Below, in pieces: positions 45,894 to 54,522 of a stretch of DNA of 64,000 nt; positions within the stretch are counted from its first letter, which is position 1; each line of letters starts with the position of its first letter. The stretch lies in NCBI RefSeq assembly GCF_025998175.1, contig NZ_AP026695.1:1680581-1744580 (forward strand), written 5' to 3'. The notes beneath the pieces are model-generated. The model had not been told where the DNA came from and searched no databases. It saw only the letters and a list, made by a program, of their open reading frames with translations. Origin of the DNA: Nitrosopumilus zosterae (GTDB taxonomy: Archaea; Thermoproteota; Nitrososphaeria; Nitrososphaerales; Nitrosopumilaceae). Made by a program: the position numbers and the translations under genes.

Positions 45894-46772
45894 CTAGATT
45901 TCTTTGAGGGCTTTTAATAATGAGGCATCTTCATAGAGTTGTTCTTCAGGAAAACAATTTAGCATTTTACCATTCTCAATTTCATAAAATTCCCAATTAT
46001 CACAATCTCTATCAAATTCATATGGACGAGTATTATCAAAAACCCAGTCAAAGCCATTATCAATGTGCTTTTCTGGGTATCCATGACCCCTGATCAAAGT
46101 AGCAGTATTTTGGTCATAATTTACTTCTATTTCAGCATATAATGCATTAGGGTATAGATAGATTACATTTGGATGTGAAGTGATAGCATCAAATTCTTTC
46201 TTTGTAACATATTCACTATGTAATAGAATAACTTTATCAAAATGGTTTAAAATTTCAGGATTTTTATCAACATCGATATCACTTAGAAATTTATAATTTA
46301 GAAGTTTTAGAATCTGTGCACCATTACCGCCCATTTCTGTACGTAAAATTAATTTTATTGGGACAGTAAGACATGATACATCACATCTGTCAGAATAATA
46401 ATCATAAAATCCAGGAGAATTATATGCAGAAGAAGTAAAAATTGGAAATATAACTACTGTTTTTTCATCTGTGTTGGATAATTCGTCGTATAATGATAAG
46501 TTTTCATCATCCAATTCAAAAGCGAGTTTAAGATATTTGTGAATATTTTTATCAAGAATATAATCATCTTTGATTGCTTTAATTATAAAAATGGAATCAA
46601 TAGGTAATTCAACCATATCAAAATCTTTAAAATCAATATTGAAATTAAAAAATTCAATATCATGAATGTTTGATTCTTCTATAGGAATTTCTGTTTGATA
46701 TTGTGTAAAAATCACTAATGTGATGAAAGCTGCAATTATTCCAATAAAAATTATTTTGAAATTAATTACCAT
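45894..46772 (-). CDS. Membrane-anchored extracellular protein of unknown function
   Basis: 292 residues. An N-terminal span (INFKIIFIGIIAAFITLVIF, residues 3-22) without a clear cleavage site anchors an extracellular domain that contains HFDKVILLHSEYVTKKEFDAI and VIYLYPNALYAEI, a Rossmann-like alternation reminiscent of ThuA/GATase-like folds. Two Cys pairs are spaced for disulfides (CDVSC; C..C near the end). Its start overlaps the end of the DPM1-GtrA gene by 7 nt, so it probably acts with that enzyme, perhaps in glycan or surface modification. I cannot name the family. Confidence 0.6.
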   Translation of the reverse strand: MVINFKIIFIGIIAAFITLVIFTQYQTEIPIEESNIHDIEFFNFNIDFKDFDMVELPIDSIFIIKAIKDDYILDKNIHKYLKLAFELDDENLSLYDELSNTDEKTVVIFPIFTSSAYNSPGFYDYYSDRCDVSCLTVPIKLILRTEMGGNGAQILKLLNYKFLSDIDVDKNPEILNHFDKVILLHSEYVTKKEFDAITSHPNVIYLYPNALYAEIEVNYDQNTATLIRGHGYPEKHIDNGFDWVFDNTRPYEFDRDCDNWEFYEIENGKMLNCFPEEQLYEDASLLKALKEI

Positions 46773-47932
46773 AGTTTATCTTTGAATGTCCATTTTTTAT
46801 TCAAAATGAAATTACTAAAAGCTCCAGTTAAGACCCCAACACCCAATGCAGTTGTATACATCCAATCATAATTATCGACCAATGAAAATACAACACCAAG
46901 TTGTATTAATGCACCAAACGAACTGAACATGATGAATTTTGAAAACTGTGAAATTGTTTTCTTAAAAGAAAAATCTCTATCACCAAATGTCCACCACTTG
47001 TTCAAGACAAAATTTGATGTCATTGACGTTATTATTCCCAAAATATTTGCATGTAGATACCAAATCTCTGTTAGCCCACCAGAAAACATCAATGAAATGA
47101 TATAGTTTATTGCAAAACCTGTTGCCCCAATGGTATAAAATCTTCCTGCCTTAGAGAAGAATTTTACAGATTTTCTTTTTTCATTATTTTCTTCTGGTTT
47201 ACCTGAACGGTATAGTTTCCAAACAGATTTAACATAATCAATGATTATAGGAAAATCTAATTTGCTCGAACCTAATGTTCTGTTTTGAAATGTATATGGT
47301 ATTTCTTTGATATCAAGTCCTCTTTTCTTAACTAGAATTTCTAAGAGTATTTTGTAACCAATTGCGTCAAAATTCAATCCTTTCAGAATACCTTTTCTAA
47401 ATGCAAAAAACCCGGACATTGGATCATTTGTTTTAACCCCAAGACCTTTTTTTGCAATCATTGTTGCAATTTTACTTAACAACTTTCGTTTTTTGTTCCA
47501 TCCGTTAATTTTACCGCCAGTAATATATCGAGATGCGACCACCATATCGCATTGATAATGTCTTAGTGTTTCAATCATTTTAGGAATTATTTGTGGAGGA
47601 TGAGAGAGATCACTATCCATTACAACAATTGTATCGCCGGTTGCTCGTTGTATTCCACTAAGAATAGCTGAACTCAACCCATTTTTTGCCGTTCTATGAA
47701 TGACATTTACTGTGTATCCAGCAATTTTTTTAACATTTTTCAAATAATCTTCTACAATTTTGCCTGTTCCATCAGGAGAATTATCATCAACAACAATTGC
47801 TTCTGTAAAAATATTTTTTGGAATAATATCTCCGATAGATTTTAAGACATTTAGGATATTTTGTGATTCGTTATAGGTTGGAATAATTATTGAAACTTGA
47901 GGCTTGTTTGCGTTCCTAGTTTCAAGAGCCAT
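46766..47932 (-). CDS. Dolichyl-phosphate mannose synthase-like GT2 fused to a GtrA domain
   Basis: 388 residues. Residues 1-240 are a DPM1-type GT2 domain: SIIIPTYNESQNI, VDDNSPDGTG, VVMDSDLSHPPQ (DxD-like) and a DPMSGFFAFRKG block. Residues 250-385 are a GtrA-like domain with four spans (YTIGATGFAINYIISLMFSG, NFVLNKWWTF twice). Such fusions transfer a hexose from a nucleotide sugar to a polyprenyl phosphate and help flip it. Followed in the same transcript by the membrane-anchored 292-residue protein. It fits the AglB pathway. Confidence 0.9.
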   Translation of the reverse strand: MALETRNANKPQVSIIIPTYNESQNILNVLKSIGDIIPKNIFTEAIVVDDNSPDGTGKIVEDYLKNVKKIAGYTVNVIHRTAKNGLSSAILSGIQRATGDTIVVMDSDLSHPPQIIPKMIETLRHYQCDMVVASRYITGGKINGWNKKRKLLSKIATMIAKKGLGVKTNDPMSGFFAFRKGILKGLNFDAIGYKILLEILVKKRGLDIKEIPYTFQNRTLGSSKLDFPIIIDYVKSVWKLYRSGKPEENNEKRKSVKFFSKAGRFYTIGATGFAINYIISLMFSGGLTEIWYLHANILGIITSMTSNFVLNKWWTFGDRDFSFKKTISQFSKFIMFSSFGALIQLGVVFSLVDNYDWMYTTALGVGVLTGAFSNFILNKKWTFKDKLW

Positions 47933-47962
47933 TTGATTAAATGGAAAAATTAGTAGTTATTA

Positions 47963-47978
47963 ATTTTTAATTAAAAAT
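47963..47978. terminator. 16-bp AT palindrome with T runs between two minus-strand genes
   Basis: ATTTTTAATTAAAAAT is a perfect palindrome in the 92-bp gap between the CBM9-like gene and the DPM1-GtrA gene. On the minus strand it is followed by more A/T with a short T run, as in archaeal terminators. Confidence 0.4.
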
Positions 47979-48024
47979 ATCAGATTTCAGGCACCAAATT
48001 TTTGAAATTGATATTATAGTTTTT

Positions 48025-48825
48025 TTAATGTCTAAAGGTATTGATCTTAAACATGTTAAATTTTGTAATAATGATAGATACTGTCATTAATGAGAATGTT
48101 AAAGAGAACATAATTAGTAGATCAAATTCTGGAAGTGATTTGTCAGGAGACACTAAATCACCCCATTGACTTGGACTAGAAAAAGAAGTTTGATTTTTTA
48201 TTTCATAGGGCCATGAATAATGATTTTGGGAATCTCCATCATATACAGAAACATAAAAACCGTAATTGTCTGAACGTCCCAACACATCTAATGGAATTCT
48301 AAATTCATAGCTTGTATGTGGGACTTTGCTATATCTGTCATATTTATCAGATGCAGTGCCCTTTGCAACAAAATTTTTGTCATTGGAAATTATATCAAAA
48401 CTATCATCAATTGAAGAATTATTTCCTCTGTAGGTGAATGAATTTTTTGTATCTAGTGTTGTGGAAAAACAATAATCATCAGATTGTGGAATTATGGTTT
48501 TATCATTTTTAGTGTCAAAACAAATCATTGCATTATCAGATCCTTTATCGATATTTGTATCACTTGCAAAATTAATATGAACATAAATAAAATTATCTTG
48601 ATGACCTGTTCTCAAGTGAATTTCATTTCCATCGTCAAATACAAATCTGTTATAGCTAGATTGTTTCCATTCATACGCATGAGTCCATTTTCCATCAAAG
48701 ATTACTTGATCTAAATCAGACGAGATAGAAATCAGGATAGGATCTTCAGCATGTACGCTCTCAAAAAAAATAGGAAAAAACAAAATTATGAATAAGATAT
48801 TAAGAATTTTTAATTTATTTTTCAT
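48025..48825 (-). CDS. Exported CBM9/DOMON-like protein with a C-terminal membrane anchor
   Basis: 266 residues. A signal peptide (KILNILFIILFFPIFFESVHA) is followed by a beta-sandwich-like domain (VIFDGKWTHAYEW, then FIYVHINFASDTNID and CFDTKND) resembling the carbohydrate-binding CBM9/DOMON-like group. The tail is SLPEFDLLIMFSLTFSLMT with a basic end, close in layout to the thaumarchaeal PEFG-CTERM sorting signal although G is replaced by D. Role: probably glycan or ligand binding at the cell surface. It stands alone. Confidence 0.65.
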   Translation of the reverse strand: MKNKLKILNILFIILFFPIFFESVHAEDPILISISSDLDQVIFDGKWTHAYEWKQSSYNRFVFDDGNEIHLRTGHQDNFIYVHINFASDTNIDKGSDNAMICFDTKNDKTIIPQSDDYCFSTTLDTKNSFTYRGNNSSIDDSFDIISNDKNFVAKGTASDKYDRYSKVPHTSYEFRIPLDVLGRSDNYGFYVSVYDGDSQNHYSWPYEIKNQTSFSSPSQWGDLVSPDKSLPEFDLLIMFSLTFSLMTVSIIITKFNMFKINTFRH

Positions 48826-48870
48826 TGGATTTGTTTATTTATTCACCTATAGAAAAATTTATTTCAGTCT

Positions 48871-48879
48871 TTTTATACT
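48871..48879 (+). promoter_or_regulatory. TATA box of the 66-residue exported protein
   Basis: TTTTATACT is centred about 24 nt before the ATG at 48899, as expected for a leaderless archaeal mRNA. Confidence 0.55.
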
Positions 48880-48898
48880 AGATGTAGATTAAAAAATT

Positions 48899-49099
48899 AT
48901 GAATAAAGTAATAATTATCGGAATTATTGTAGCAATTATTGGGATTGGTGCATTATCAGTTTTAGGCATTAGTTCAGATAGCAATAATAAAGAATCAATG
49001 GATGAATTTGGCAATGAAGTTTCCAGCGACGATGTTAAAACTGAGCCTAAACAATTTACAATAGGATTAGAGGAATCTGTAGGAGTTTCAGGAGGATAG
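48899..49099 (+). CDS. Small membrane-anchored protein (66 residues)
   Basis: An N-terminal hydrophobic helix (VIIIGIIVAIIGIGALSVLG) is followed by an acidic, probably extracellular stretch ending FTIGLEESVGVSGG. A good TATA box supports its being a gene. I do not recognise a family; the short tail looks like an interaction motif rather than a domain. It precedes the phage-like exported protein in the same direction but has a separate promoter. Confidence 0.65.
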   Translation: MNKVIIIGIIVAIIGIGALSVLGISSDSNNKESMDEFGNEVSSDDVKTEPKQFTIGLEESVGVSGG

Positions 49100-49155
49100 T
49101 TATTTCCAAAATGATCCATTTTGGAGCTAATATTCAGAAAAATTTACCAGAATGC

Positions 49156-49165
49156 CTATAAGTTA
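49156..49165 (+). promoter_or_regulatory. TATA box of the phage-tail-like exported protein
   Basis: CTATAAGTTA is centred about 25 nt before the ATG at 49185. Confidence 0.5.
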
Positions 49166-49184
49166 ATTTATCTACAAGATTTCA

Positions 49185-49853
49185 ATGAAAAACGCAACAG
49201 GCATTGGTATGTTAGCCGCAATCACATTTGCAGTCGGAATGGTTGGATTAAACTTTTCAGATGGTACATTTGATTTGCAAAGTAATACCGCATCTTCATA
49301 TTCAGAAGGTTCAAGTATACTAGGACATATCGAAGTCATACACACTGATAGTGAAGGAAATATTCTTTCTTATCAACAAACAGATAATGCAATTGTAAAT
49401 GATGGACGAAACTGTACTGCAATGTTGCTATTTGGAGCAAACAGTGGCTGTACTGCTGCAACCGCAGCTAGTTTAGGCAAATACACAGTTATTGGTATCA
49501 GTAACGGTTCAGCATTAGCAGATACAACTGCAAACACAGTGCTTCCAGCTGAAATCACGGTTGGCGATGGATTAAATGCAGTAGCAGGTACTTTGGGTAC
49601 ATTCACAAATTCAACTGGCGACTCTGATCCTGCAGTACAAAGAATTTCAAATCAATTCACGTATGATTCAGGAGCATCCCAAACTGGAAACCAAATTAAT
49701 GCAGCAGGCTTGTTTAATCAAACAGCCACTGGTGCAGACAGAGGAGTATTCGCATTGAAGAACTTCCCATCAACAGTAACCATGAATCCAGGTGATCAGT
49801 TAACTGTTAACTGGGATATCACAATTGATGGTTCAGACGCAGTAGGACCTTAG
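49185..49853 (+). CDS. Exported protein resembling phage tail/fibre structural proteins
   Basis: 222 residues. The N-terminal hydrophobic segment (ATGIGMLAAITFAVGMVGL) is a signal peptide or anchor. The rest follows a pattern I know from virus structural proteins: NAIVNDGRNCTAMLLFGA, then YTVIGISNGSALADTTANT, a long beta-rich part, INAAGLFN, and a terminal LTVNWDITI. The segment order (an N-terminal DxxVNxG block, an IGxGx...DTxL block, AGLF and TxxWxITI) matches, but no other viral gene is close. It may be a domesticated or independently evolved surface protein. There is no cysteine pattern for metal binding; two Cys could form a disulfide. Confidence 0.6.
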   Translation: MKNATGIGMLAAITFAVGMVGLNFSDGTFDLQSNTASSYSEGSSILGHIEVIHTDSEGNILSYQQTDNAIVNDGRNCTAMLLFGANSGCTAATAASLGKYTVIGISNGSALADTTANTVLPAEITVGDGLNAVAGTLGTFTNSTGDSDPAVQRISNQFTYDSGASQTGNQINAAGLFNQTATGADRGVFALKNFPSTVTMNPGDQLTVNWDITIDGSDAVGP

Positions 49854-49879
49854 ACATCTAAATCTGTTTTTATTTTTCT

Positions 49880-50638
49880 TTATTTTTTCTTTCTATAGCC
49901 ATGGCTAAAGTTTTTGTCATACAGTTTTGAATATTCGTATGATTCAGGATCAATTACATCACTAATAATCACAATTGCGGTTCGAGTAATTTTTTCATCT
50001 TTGACTTTTTTTGCAATATCTTCCAGAGTTCCCTTGACAATCTTTTGATCTTCCCAGCTTGCTCTGTACACTACTGCAACGGGTGTAGTTTTTTTGTATC
50101 CGCCTTCAATTGCTTCTTTAACTAATTTAGAAAGTAGATGGACACTAAGATAAAAGATCAACGTAGCTTTGTGTTTTGCAAGTTCAGAGATGCTTTCGCG
50201 TTTGGGTACTTTGGTTCGAGATTCTGCCCTGGTAACTATGATTGTCTGAGTTACACCGGGAAGTGTCAATTGAGTTCCAAGTGCTGCAGCTGAGGCTAAA
50301 AATGCAGTTACGCCTGGAACAACTACAGAGTTTATTCCGTTTTTCTCAAGATTGTCAATCTGTTCCTTTATCGCACCATAAATTGAAGGATCACCATCAT
50401 GCAATCTGACAACAAGTTTGCCTTTTTTTGCATTCTTGTACAGCAAGTCAAAAATTTCCTCTCTCACCAGTTTTGCAGCATCAAAAAGATTTCCCTTTTT
50501 GCAAAGATTCAAGATAGGTTCAGGAATTAAAGAGCCAGAATAAACTACGACGTCTGCTTTTTGAATCAGTTTTTTTGCCTTTATTGTGATTAGTTCAGGA
50601 TCACCGGGACCACAGCCTACAAAGAATACATCAGACAC
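49880..50638 (-). CDS. cbiF: Cobalt-precorrin-4 C11-methyltransferase
   Basis: 252 residues. The uroporphyrin-III methyltransferase-like fold shows FVGCGPGDPELITIKA, DVVVYSGSLI (typical for CbiF/CobM), VRLHDGDPSIYGAIKEQ, VPGVTAFLASAA and ATLIFYLS. It adds the methyl group at C11 from SAM. The start is GTG at 50638; it overlaps the end of cbiL by 8 nt, so cbiT-cbiL-cbiF are adjacent on the minus strand and probably one operon. A T-rich region past the stop, shared with the convergent gene at 49853, may terminate both. Confidence 0.93.
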   Translation of the reverse strand: MSDVFFVGCGPGDPELITIKAKKLIQKADVVVYSGSLIPEPILNLCKKGNLFDAAKLVREEIFDLLYKNAKKGKLVVRLHDGDPSIYGAIKEQIDNLEKNGINSVVVPGVTAFLASAAALGTQLTLPGVTQTIIVTRAESRTKVPKRESISELAKHKATLIFYLSVHLLSKLVKEAIEGGYKKTTPVAVVYRASWEDQKIVKGTLEDIAKKVKDEKITRTAIVIISDVIDPESYEYSKLYDKNFSHGYRKKK

Positions 50639-51353
50639 GCTTTACCACCAAGATTGAGAAATATTTTGTAGTTAATGTATCATCATTTACTTCACCCAAT
50701 GTAAGTTTCCGAATAATTTCATGGTCTGTTCCAAGATCTTGCCCTATTGCAAAGATAGAGTCATCGGGAAATCCAGATTCCTTTAGAACTTGAATCACCT
50801 GATCAAAGTACCTTCCGTCTTTTAAAAATACCATAGTCTCAGAATTCTTTGCAATTTCTTTTACACTTGACAGATCATAGCATGATGGAATTATTGCAAC
50901 TTTTTCTGCACCTTCAGCAATACTTACACCTACCTTTGATGCAAATGTAAACATGGAAACAATTCCAGGAATCACACTAATCTCCATGTCGGGATAATTT
51001 TCTTTGAGATCCTTGTGCATGTATATCCAAGTGCTGTACAAATATGGATCACCTACTGTAAGATATACCACATTTTTTCCTGACAAAACAGTTTCAGCCA
51101 TTATCTTTGCATTTTTTTTCCATGTCTGCTCCAGAATATCCTTGTCTTTAGTCATTGGAAAGATTAGTTTTACAATTTGTTGATTTTTTGATTTATCAAT
51201 TAATGATGAAACAACTGACAACGCAATGCTGGGTCTGTCCTCTTTAGAAGCTGGACACATGATGATGTCTGCATTATTTATTGCATTTACTGCCTTGACT
51301 GTAAGTAATTCTGGATCCCCAGGACCAACACCAATTCCAATTAATCCAGGCAT
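50631..51353 (-). CDS. cbiL: Cobalt-precorrin-2 C20-methyltransferase
   Basis: About 240 residues. GIGVGPGDPELLTVKAVNAI, a CPASKEDRPS loop and LTVGDPYLYSTWIYM are the CbiL/CobI hallmarks. It methylates C20 of cobalt-precorrin-2 with SAM, the first methylation after cobalt insertion. An in-frame start at 51365 gives MILF before the usual MPGLIGIGVG; the ATG at 51353 is preferred. It precedes and overlaps cbiF. Confidence 0.93.
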   Translation of the reverse strand: MPGLIGIGVGPGDPELLTVKAVNAINNADIIMCPASKEDRPSIALSVVSSLIDKSKNQQIVKLIFPMTKDKDILEQTWKKNAKIMAETVLSGKNVVYLTVGDPYLYSTWIYMHKDLKENYPDMEISVIPGIVSMFTFASKVGVSIAEGAEKVAIIPSCYDLSSVKEIAKNSETMVFLKDGRYFDQVIQVLKESGFPDDSIFAIGQDLGTDHEIIRKLTLGEVNDDTLTTKYFSILVVKRV

Positions 51354-51389
51354 GAAAAGAATCACTTTTCTCCCAATTAAAAATCTAGA

Positions 51390-51986
51390 TTACACTCTAG
51401 TAGCAGAAATTATGGTGACAGGATTTCTTGCAAGCATCATAGTTCCGGTACTAGTCTTTCGACTCTTGGATATGGTTACTTGGGTGATATCAATTGACTC
51501 AAACTGTAATTTATCTAATATTTGCAGTACGGAATAGAGTGTCTCAATTAGAATAATACCAATTACAATTCTGCCGCCTGATTTTAGCTTGTTCTCAGAA
51601 AGTTCAACTATATCTCTGGTATCGCCTCCAGTACCTCCGATAAATATTACATCAGCCTCTTCAAGATCTTTTATCTTTTCTTTGGCATCTCCAAATATTA
51701 CTGAAATATTTGATAATCCAAATTTTTTCATATTTTTTTTTGTTAGTTCTATTGCATTCTCATCATGATCAATTGCTAATACCTTGCCTGTTGATTCTAT
51801 TTGAAAGCCAGCTTCAACAGATATAGAACCGCTTCCGCATCCAATATCATAAATTGTTTGGCCTGGTTTTAATCTAGCTTTGCTGATTTGTATAGTTCTT
51901 ACTTCTTCTTTTGTGATTGGAACATTTTCTGTTCTCTCAAAATATTCATCAGGAATTCCAGGCGTTTTGTAATTCCACATATACAA
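51390..51986 (-). CDS. cbiT: Cobalt-precorrin-6B C15-methyltransferase (decarboxylating)
   Basis: 198 residues, the single-domain CbiT size with no CbiE part. The class I SAM-binding motif IYDIGCGSGSISVEAG, then VLAIDHDENAIEL, and VIFIGGTGGDTRDIVE are typical. The enzyme methylates C15 and removes the C12 acetate carboxyl. PGIPDEYFERTENVPITKEEVR is the conserved N-terminal lead. It starts the cbiT-cbiL-cbiF block, 24-37 nt ahead of cbiL; the gene for CbiE is not in the window. Confidence 0.94.
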   Translation of the reverse strand: MYMWNYKTPGIPDEYFERTENVPITKEEVRTIQISKARLKPGQTIYDIGCGSGSISVEAGFQIESTGKVLAIDHDENAIELTKKNMKKFGLSNISVIFGDAKEKIKDLEEADVIFIGGTGGDTRDIVELSENKLKSGGRIVIGIILIETLYSVLQILDKLQFESIDITQVTISKSRKTSTGTMMLARNPVTIISATRV

Positions 51987-51999
51987 TCTTCATTTGTTT

Positions 52000-52476
52000 T
52001 TAGATGTTAATTCCACTTGAAACACTTCCTGCGTGGACTAGCGTATATGTTACAATCCATGTAAACAAGTACAAGAAAACATAACTGCCAATTGCTTGTG
52101 TGACAATTTTCTTTCTATCTGAAGAAGGTAATTGCATTTTCATTCCCTTTGCAACTATAATTGTTCCAAAAAACACCATAATCATAAACGCAATTGATGC
52201 CCATCTTCTGTCTTCACCTTCTATATCTTCAAAGATAAAAGTTGCAGCAGTTCCTGCTATTACTGCCAATGCAACACGCATCCAAAATAATTTGTTTAGT
52301 TTTCTATCTTTCTCGCTTTTCTCAGCTACACTGACTGGTGGTTCAGATGATGGATTCTCCGAAGTAGGTTCAGATTTCTCCGTTTCAGGAATATCAACTG
52401 GATTTTCACTAGATTCTTTTTTAGAATCTTCAGGTCCTGAAGTAGGTTCAGATTTTTTCTTTTTGAATTTTGCCAA
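52000..52476 (-). CDS. Three-span membrane protein resembling EMC6
   Basis: 158 residues. The first about 60 are charged and rich in Ser, Pro, Glu and Lys, probably disordered and cytosolic. Three spans follow at about 64-82, 91-110 and 124-147. From memory of human EMC6, several features align: an Arg start to span 1 (WMRVALAVIAGTAATF against CRTSVSALSGATAGIL), a short basic loop, then GSYVFLYLFTWIVTYTLVHA against [20 protein letters not shown]. The start is TTG at 52476. It lies 13 nt upstream of cbiT on the same strand and is divergent from rqcH. The resemblance was not tested by alignment software. Confidence 0.6.
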   Translation of the reverse strand: MAKFKKKKSEPTSGPEDSKKESSENPVDIPETEKSEPTSENPSSEPPVSVAEKSEKDRKLNKLFWMRVALAVIAGTAATFIFEDIEGEDRRWASIAFMIMVFFGTIIVAKGMKMQLPSSDRKKIVTQAIGSYVFLYLFTWIVTYTLVHAGSVSSGINI

Positions 52477-52575
52477 AGTAAATTTCTAGCGTGACTCAGG
52501 CAAACCATGTTTAATATCTTTGGTCAAAGGAATAGTATAGCAAGGGTATAATTTTAGATATAAAACACAATAACC

Positions 52576-54522
52576 ATGACATTATCGGGCATAGAACTAC
52601 GGTATTTAGTAAATCAGATTTCAGAACAAGTTCAGGATTATTACATTAGCAACATTTACGGAATTACAAAGGACAGCATTCTCTTCAAGCTTCATCATAC
52701 TGAAAAAAGTGATCTGTTCATGATGATTTCAACTTCAGGAGTGTGGCTGACCAAAGTAAAAATCGATCAAATGGAACCAAATAGATTGCTCAAAAGACTA
52801 CGAAGTGATCTACTTCGATTGAAATTAAAAAAAATAGAACAAATAGGTGCAGAAAGAATTGCATATTTTACATTTGAAGGATTTGGAAAAGAATTTGTTC
52901 TAGTAGGGGAATTTTTTGGAGATGGAAATATTTTGCTCTGCAACAATGATATGAAGATTTTAGCATTGCAGCATTCAATAGAAGTCAGACATAGAAAACT
53001 TAGTGTAGGATTAGATTATGTACAACCACCTACTAGTGGAACAGATATTTTTAACATATCCGAATCAGACTTTGAAGATCTTAAAACCACTGATTTAGTT
53101 TGTGCAAAATGGTTTGGTAGAACCTTGGGTTTACCAAAAAAATATGTTGAAGGAATTTTTGAGATTTCAAATGTTGATGGTAAAAAAATCGGTAATTTGT
53201 TAACTGCTGAAGAGACAAAGAGAATTTTTGATACAACAAAAAAAATTGTTTCAGATATTGTATCAGGAAATCATGATCCAATTATTGTTAGAAATGGAAA
53301 AGCTGAAGTCCTTCCAGTAAGATTAGGAAAAATGGAAGGCGAAGTAATTAAGGCAAATAGCTTCATAGAAGGATTAGATACTGTTTTTACTGAAAACATT
53401 GTTGAGAAAGGAAAATCAATTCAGTCAAGCGGATCTGATAAAAAAATAAAAGAACTGGAAACTCAGATTTCAGAGCAAGAAAAAGCAATCGAGACAGTAA
53501 AAGAAAGATCAAAAAACATTACAAATGTAGCAAATTCCCTTTTTGAAATGGTCTCACATGGAATTGTATCAATTGAAGACAATTCTGCTCATAAGATTTT
53601 AGCTAATAATAATGCAAAATTAATTACTGAAAAAGGGATTCCATTAATTGTAATTCAGGATGAAAAAATAAAGATCAACACCAAAGCTCCTCTTCAATCT
53701 ATTGCATCCGTACTATTTAATGAAGCCAAAAAACAATCAGGTGCAATCAAATCAATCCAGGAAATCAAAGAACGAACAATGAAAAAATTGGAAAAATTAC
53801 AAAACAAAACAGAATCTGAAAAAGACATCACTGTGATTTCAGAAATTAGGAAAAAAAATTGGTATGAAAGGTATAGGTGGTTCTTTACATCTGATGATTT
53901 ACTTGCTATTGGTGGAAGAGATGCAGCATCAAATTCTGCAGTAGTTAGAAAGCACTTGGTAAAAAATGACAAGATATTTCATGGGGATATTTTTGGTTCT
54001 CCATTCTTCATCCTTAAAGAAGCACAAAATGCTCCAGATAGAAGTATGAATGAAGTTGCTCATGCCACTGTATGTTTCAGTCGTGCTTGGAAAGAAGGAA
54101 TGTATGGTGTGAGTGCCTTTTGGGTAAATCCAGAACAAGTAAAAAAATCAGCCCCAAGCGGAGAGTTTCTTCCAAAAGGTTCCTTTACAATAGAAGGGCA
54201 AAGAAATTTTATCAAATCAGATACTCTCAAGTTAGCTGTAGGAATTATTCCTCAAGATGATGATTATGTGTTAACGTGTGGTCCCCCAGATCCAATCAAG
54301 AAAAAATCTATTTGTTACGCAATAATTGAACCACATGGATTAGAATTAGTGGATGTTGCAAAGAAAATTCGAATAGAGTTTTTAAAAATGTATGAAGACA
54401 TCGTGAAGAAAATCAATCTTGACGAGTTTGTTCGTGTCTTACCCTCCGGTAAAAGTCAGATAAAGGAAATTAGTATTGGAGATCTAGATATAGAAAAATT
54501 CACTGATTCTGAATTGGATTAG
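52576..54522 (+). CDS. rqcH: NFACT-family ribosome quality control protein RqcH
   Basis: 648 residues: NFACT-N domain (SGIELRYLVNQI start; LLKRLRSDLLRLKLKKIEQ), a coiled coil around 300-325 and 390-420, and an NFACT-R domain with NWYERYRWFFTSDDLLAIGGRDAASN and IFHGDIFGSPFFIL. This is the Rqc2/RqcH/FbpA type. In bacteria RqcH drives Ala-tail addition on stalled nascent chains; archaeal members are proposed to do the same. The last 23 nt overlap the convergent PMDh small-subunit gene. Confidence 0.94.
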   Translation: MTLSGIELRYLVNQISEQVQDYYISNIYGITKDSILFKLHHTEKSDLFMMISTSGVWLTKVKIDQMEPNRLLKRLRSDLLRLKLKKIEQIGAERIAYFTFEGFGKEFVLVGEFFGDGNILLCNNDMKILALQHSIEVRHRKLSVGLDYVQPPTSGTDIFNISESDFEDLKTTDLVCAKWFGRTLGLPKKYVEGIFEISNVDGKKIGNLLTAEETKRIFDTTKKIVSDIVSGNHDPIIVRNGKAEVLPVRLGKMEGEVIKANSFIEGLDTVFTENIVEKGKSIQSSGSDKKIKELETQISEQEKAIETVKERSKNITNVANSLFEMVSHGIVSIEDNSAHKILANNNAKLITEKGIPLIVIQDEKIKINTKAPLQSIASVLFNEAKKQSGAIKSIQEIKERTMKKLEKLQNKTESEKDITVISEIRKKNWYERYRWFFTSDDLLAIGGRDAASNSAVVRKHLVKNDKIFHGDIFGSPFFILKEAQNAPDRSMNEVAHATVCFSRAWKEGMYGVSAFWVNPEQVKKSAPSGEFLPKGSFTIEGQRNFIKSDTLKLAVGIIPQDDDYVLTCGPPDPIKKKSICYAIIEPHGLELVDVAKKIRIEFLKMYEDIVKKINLDEFVRVLPSGKSQIKEISIGDLDIEKFTDSELD

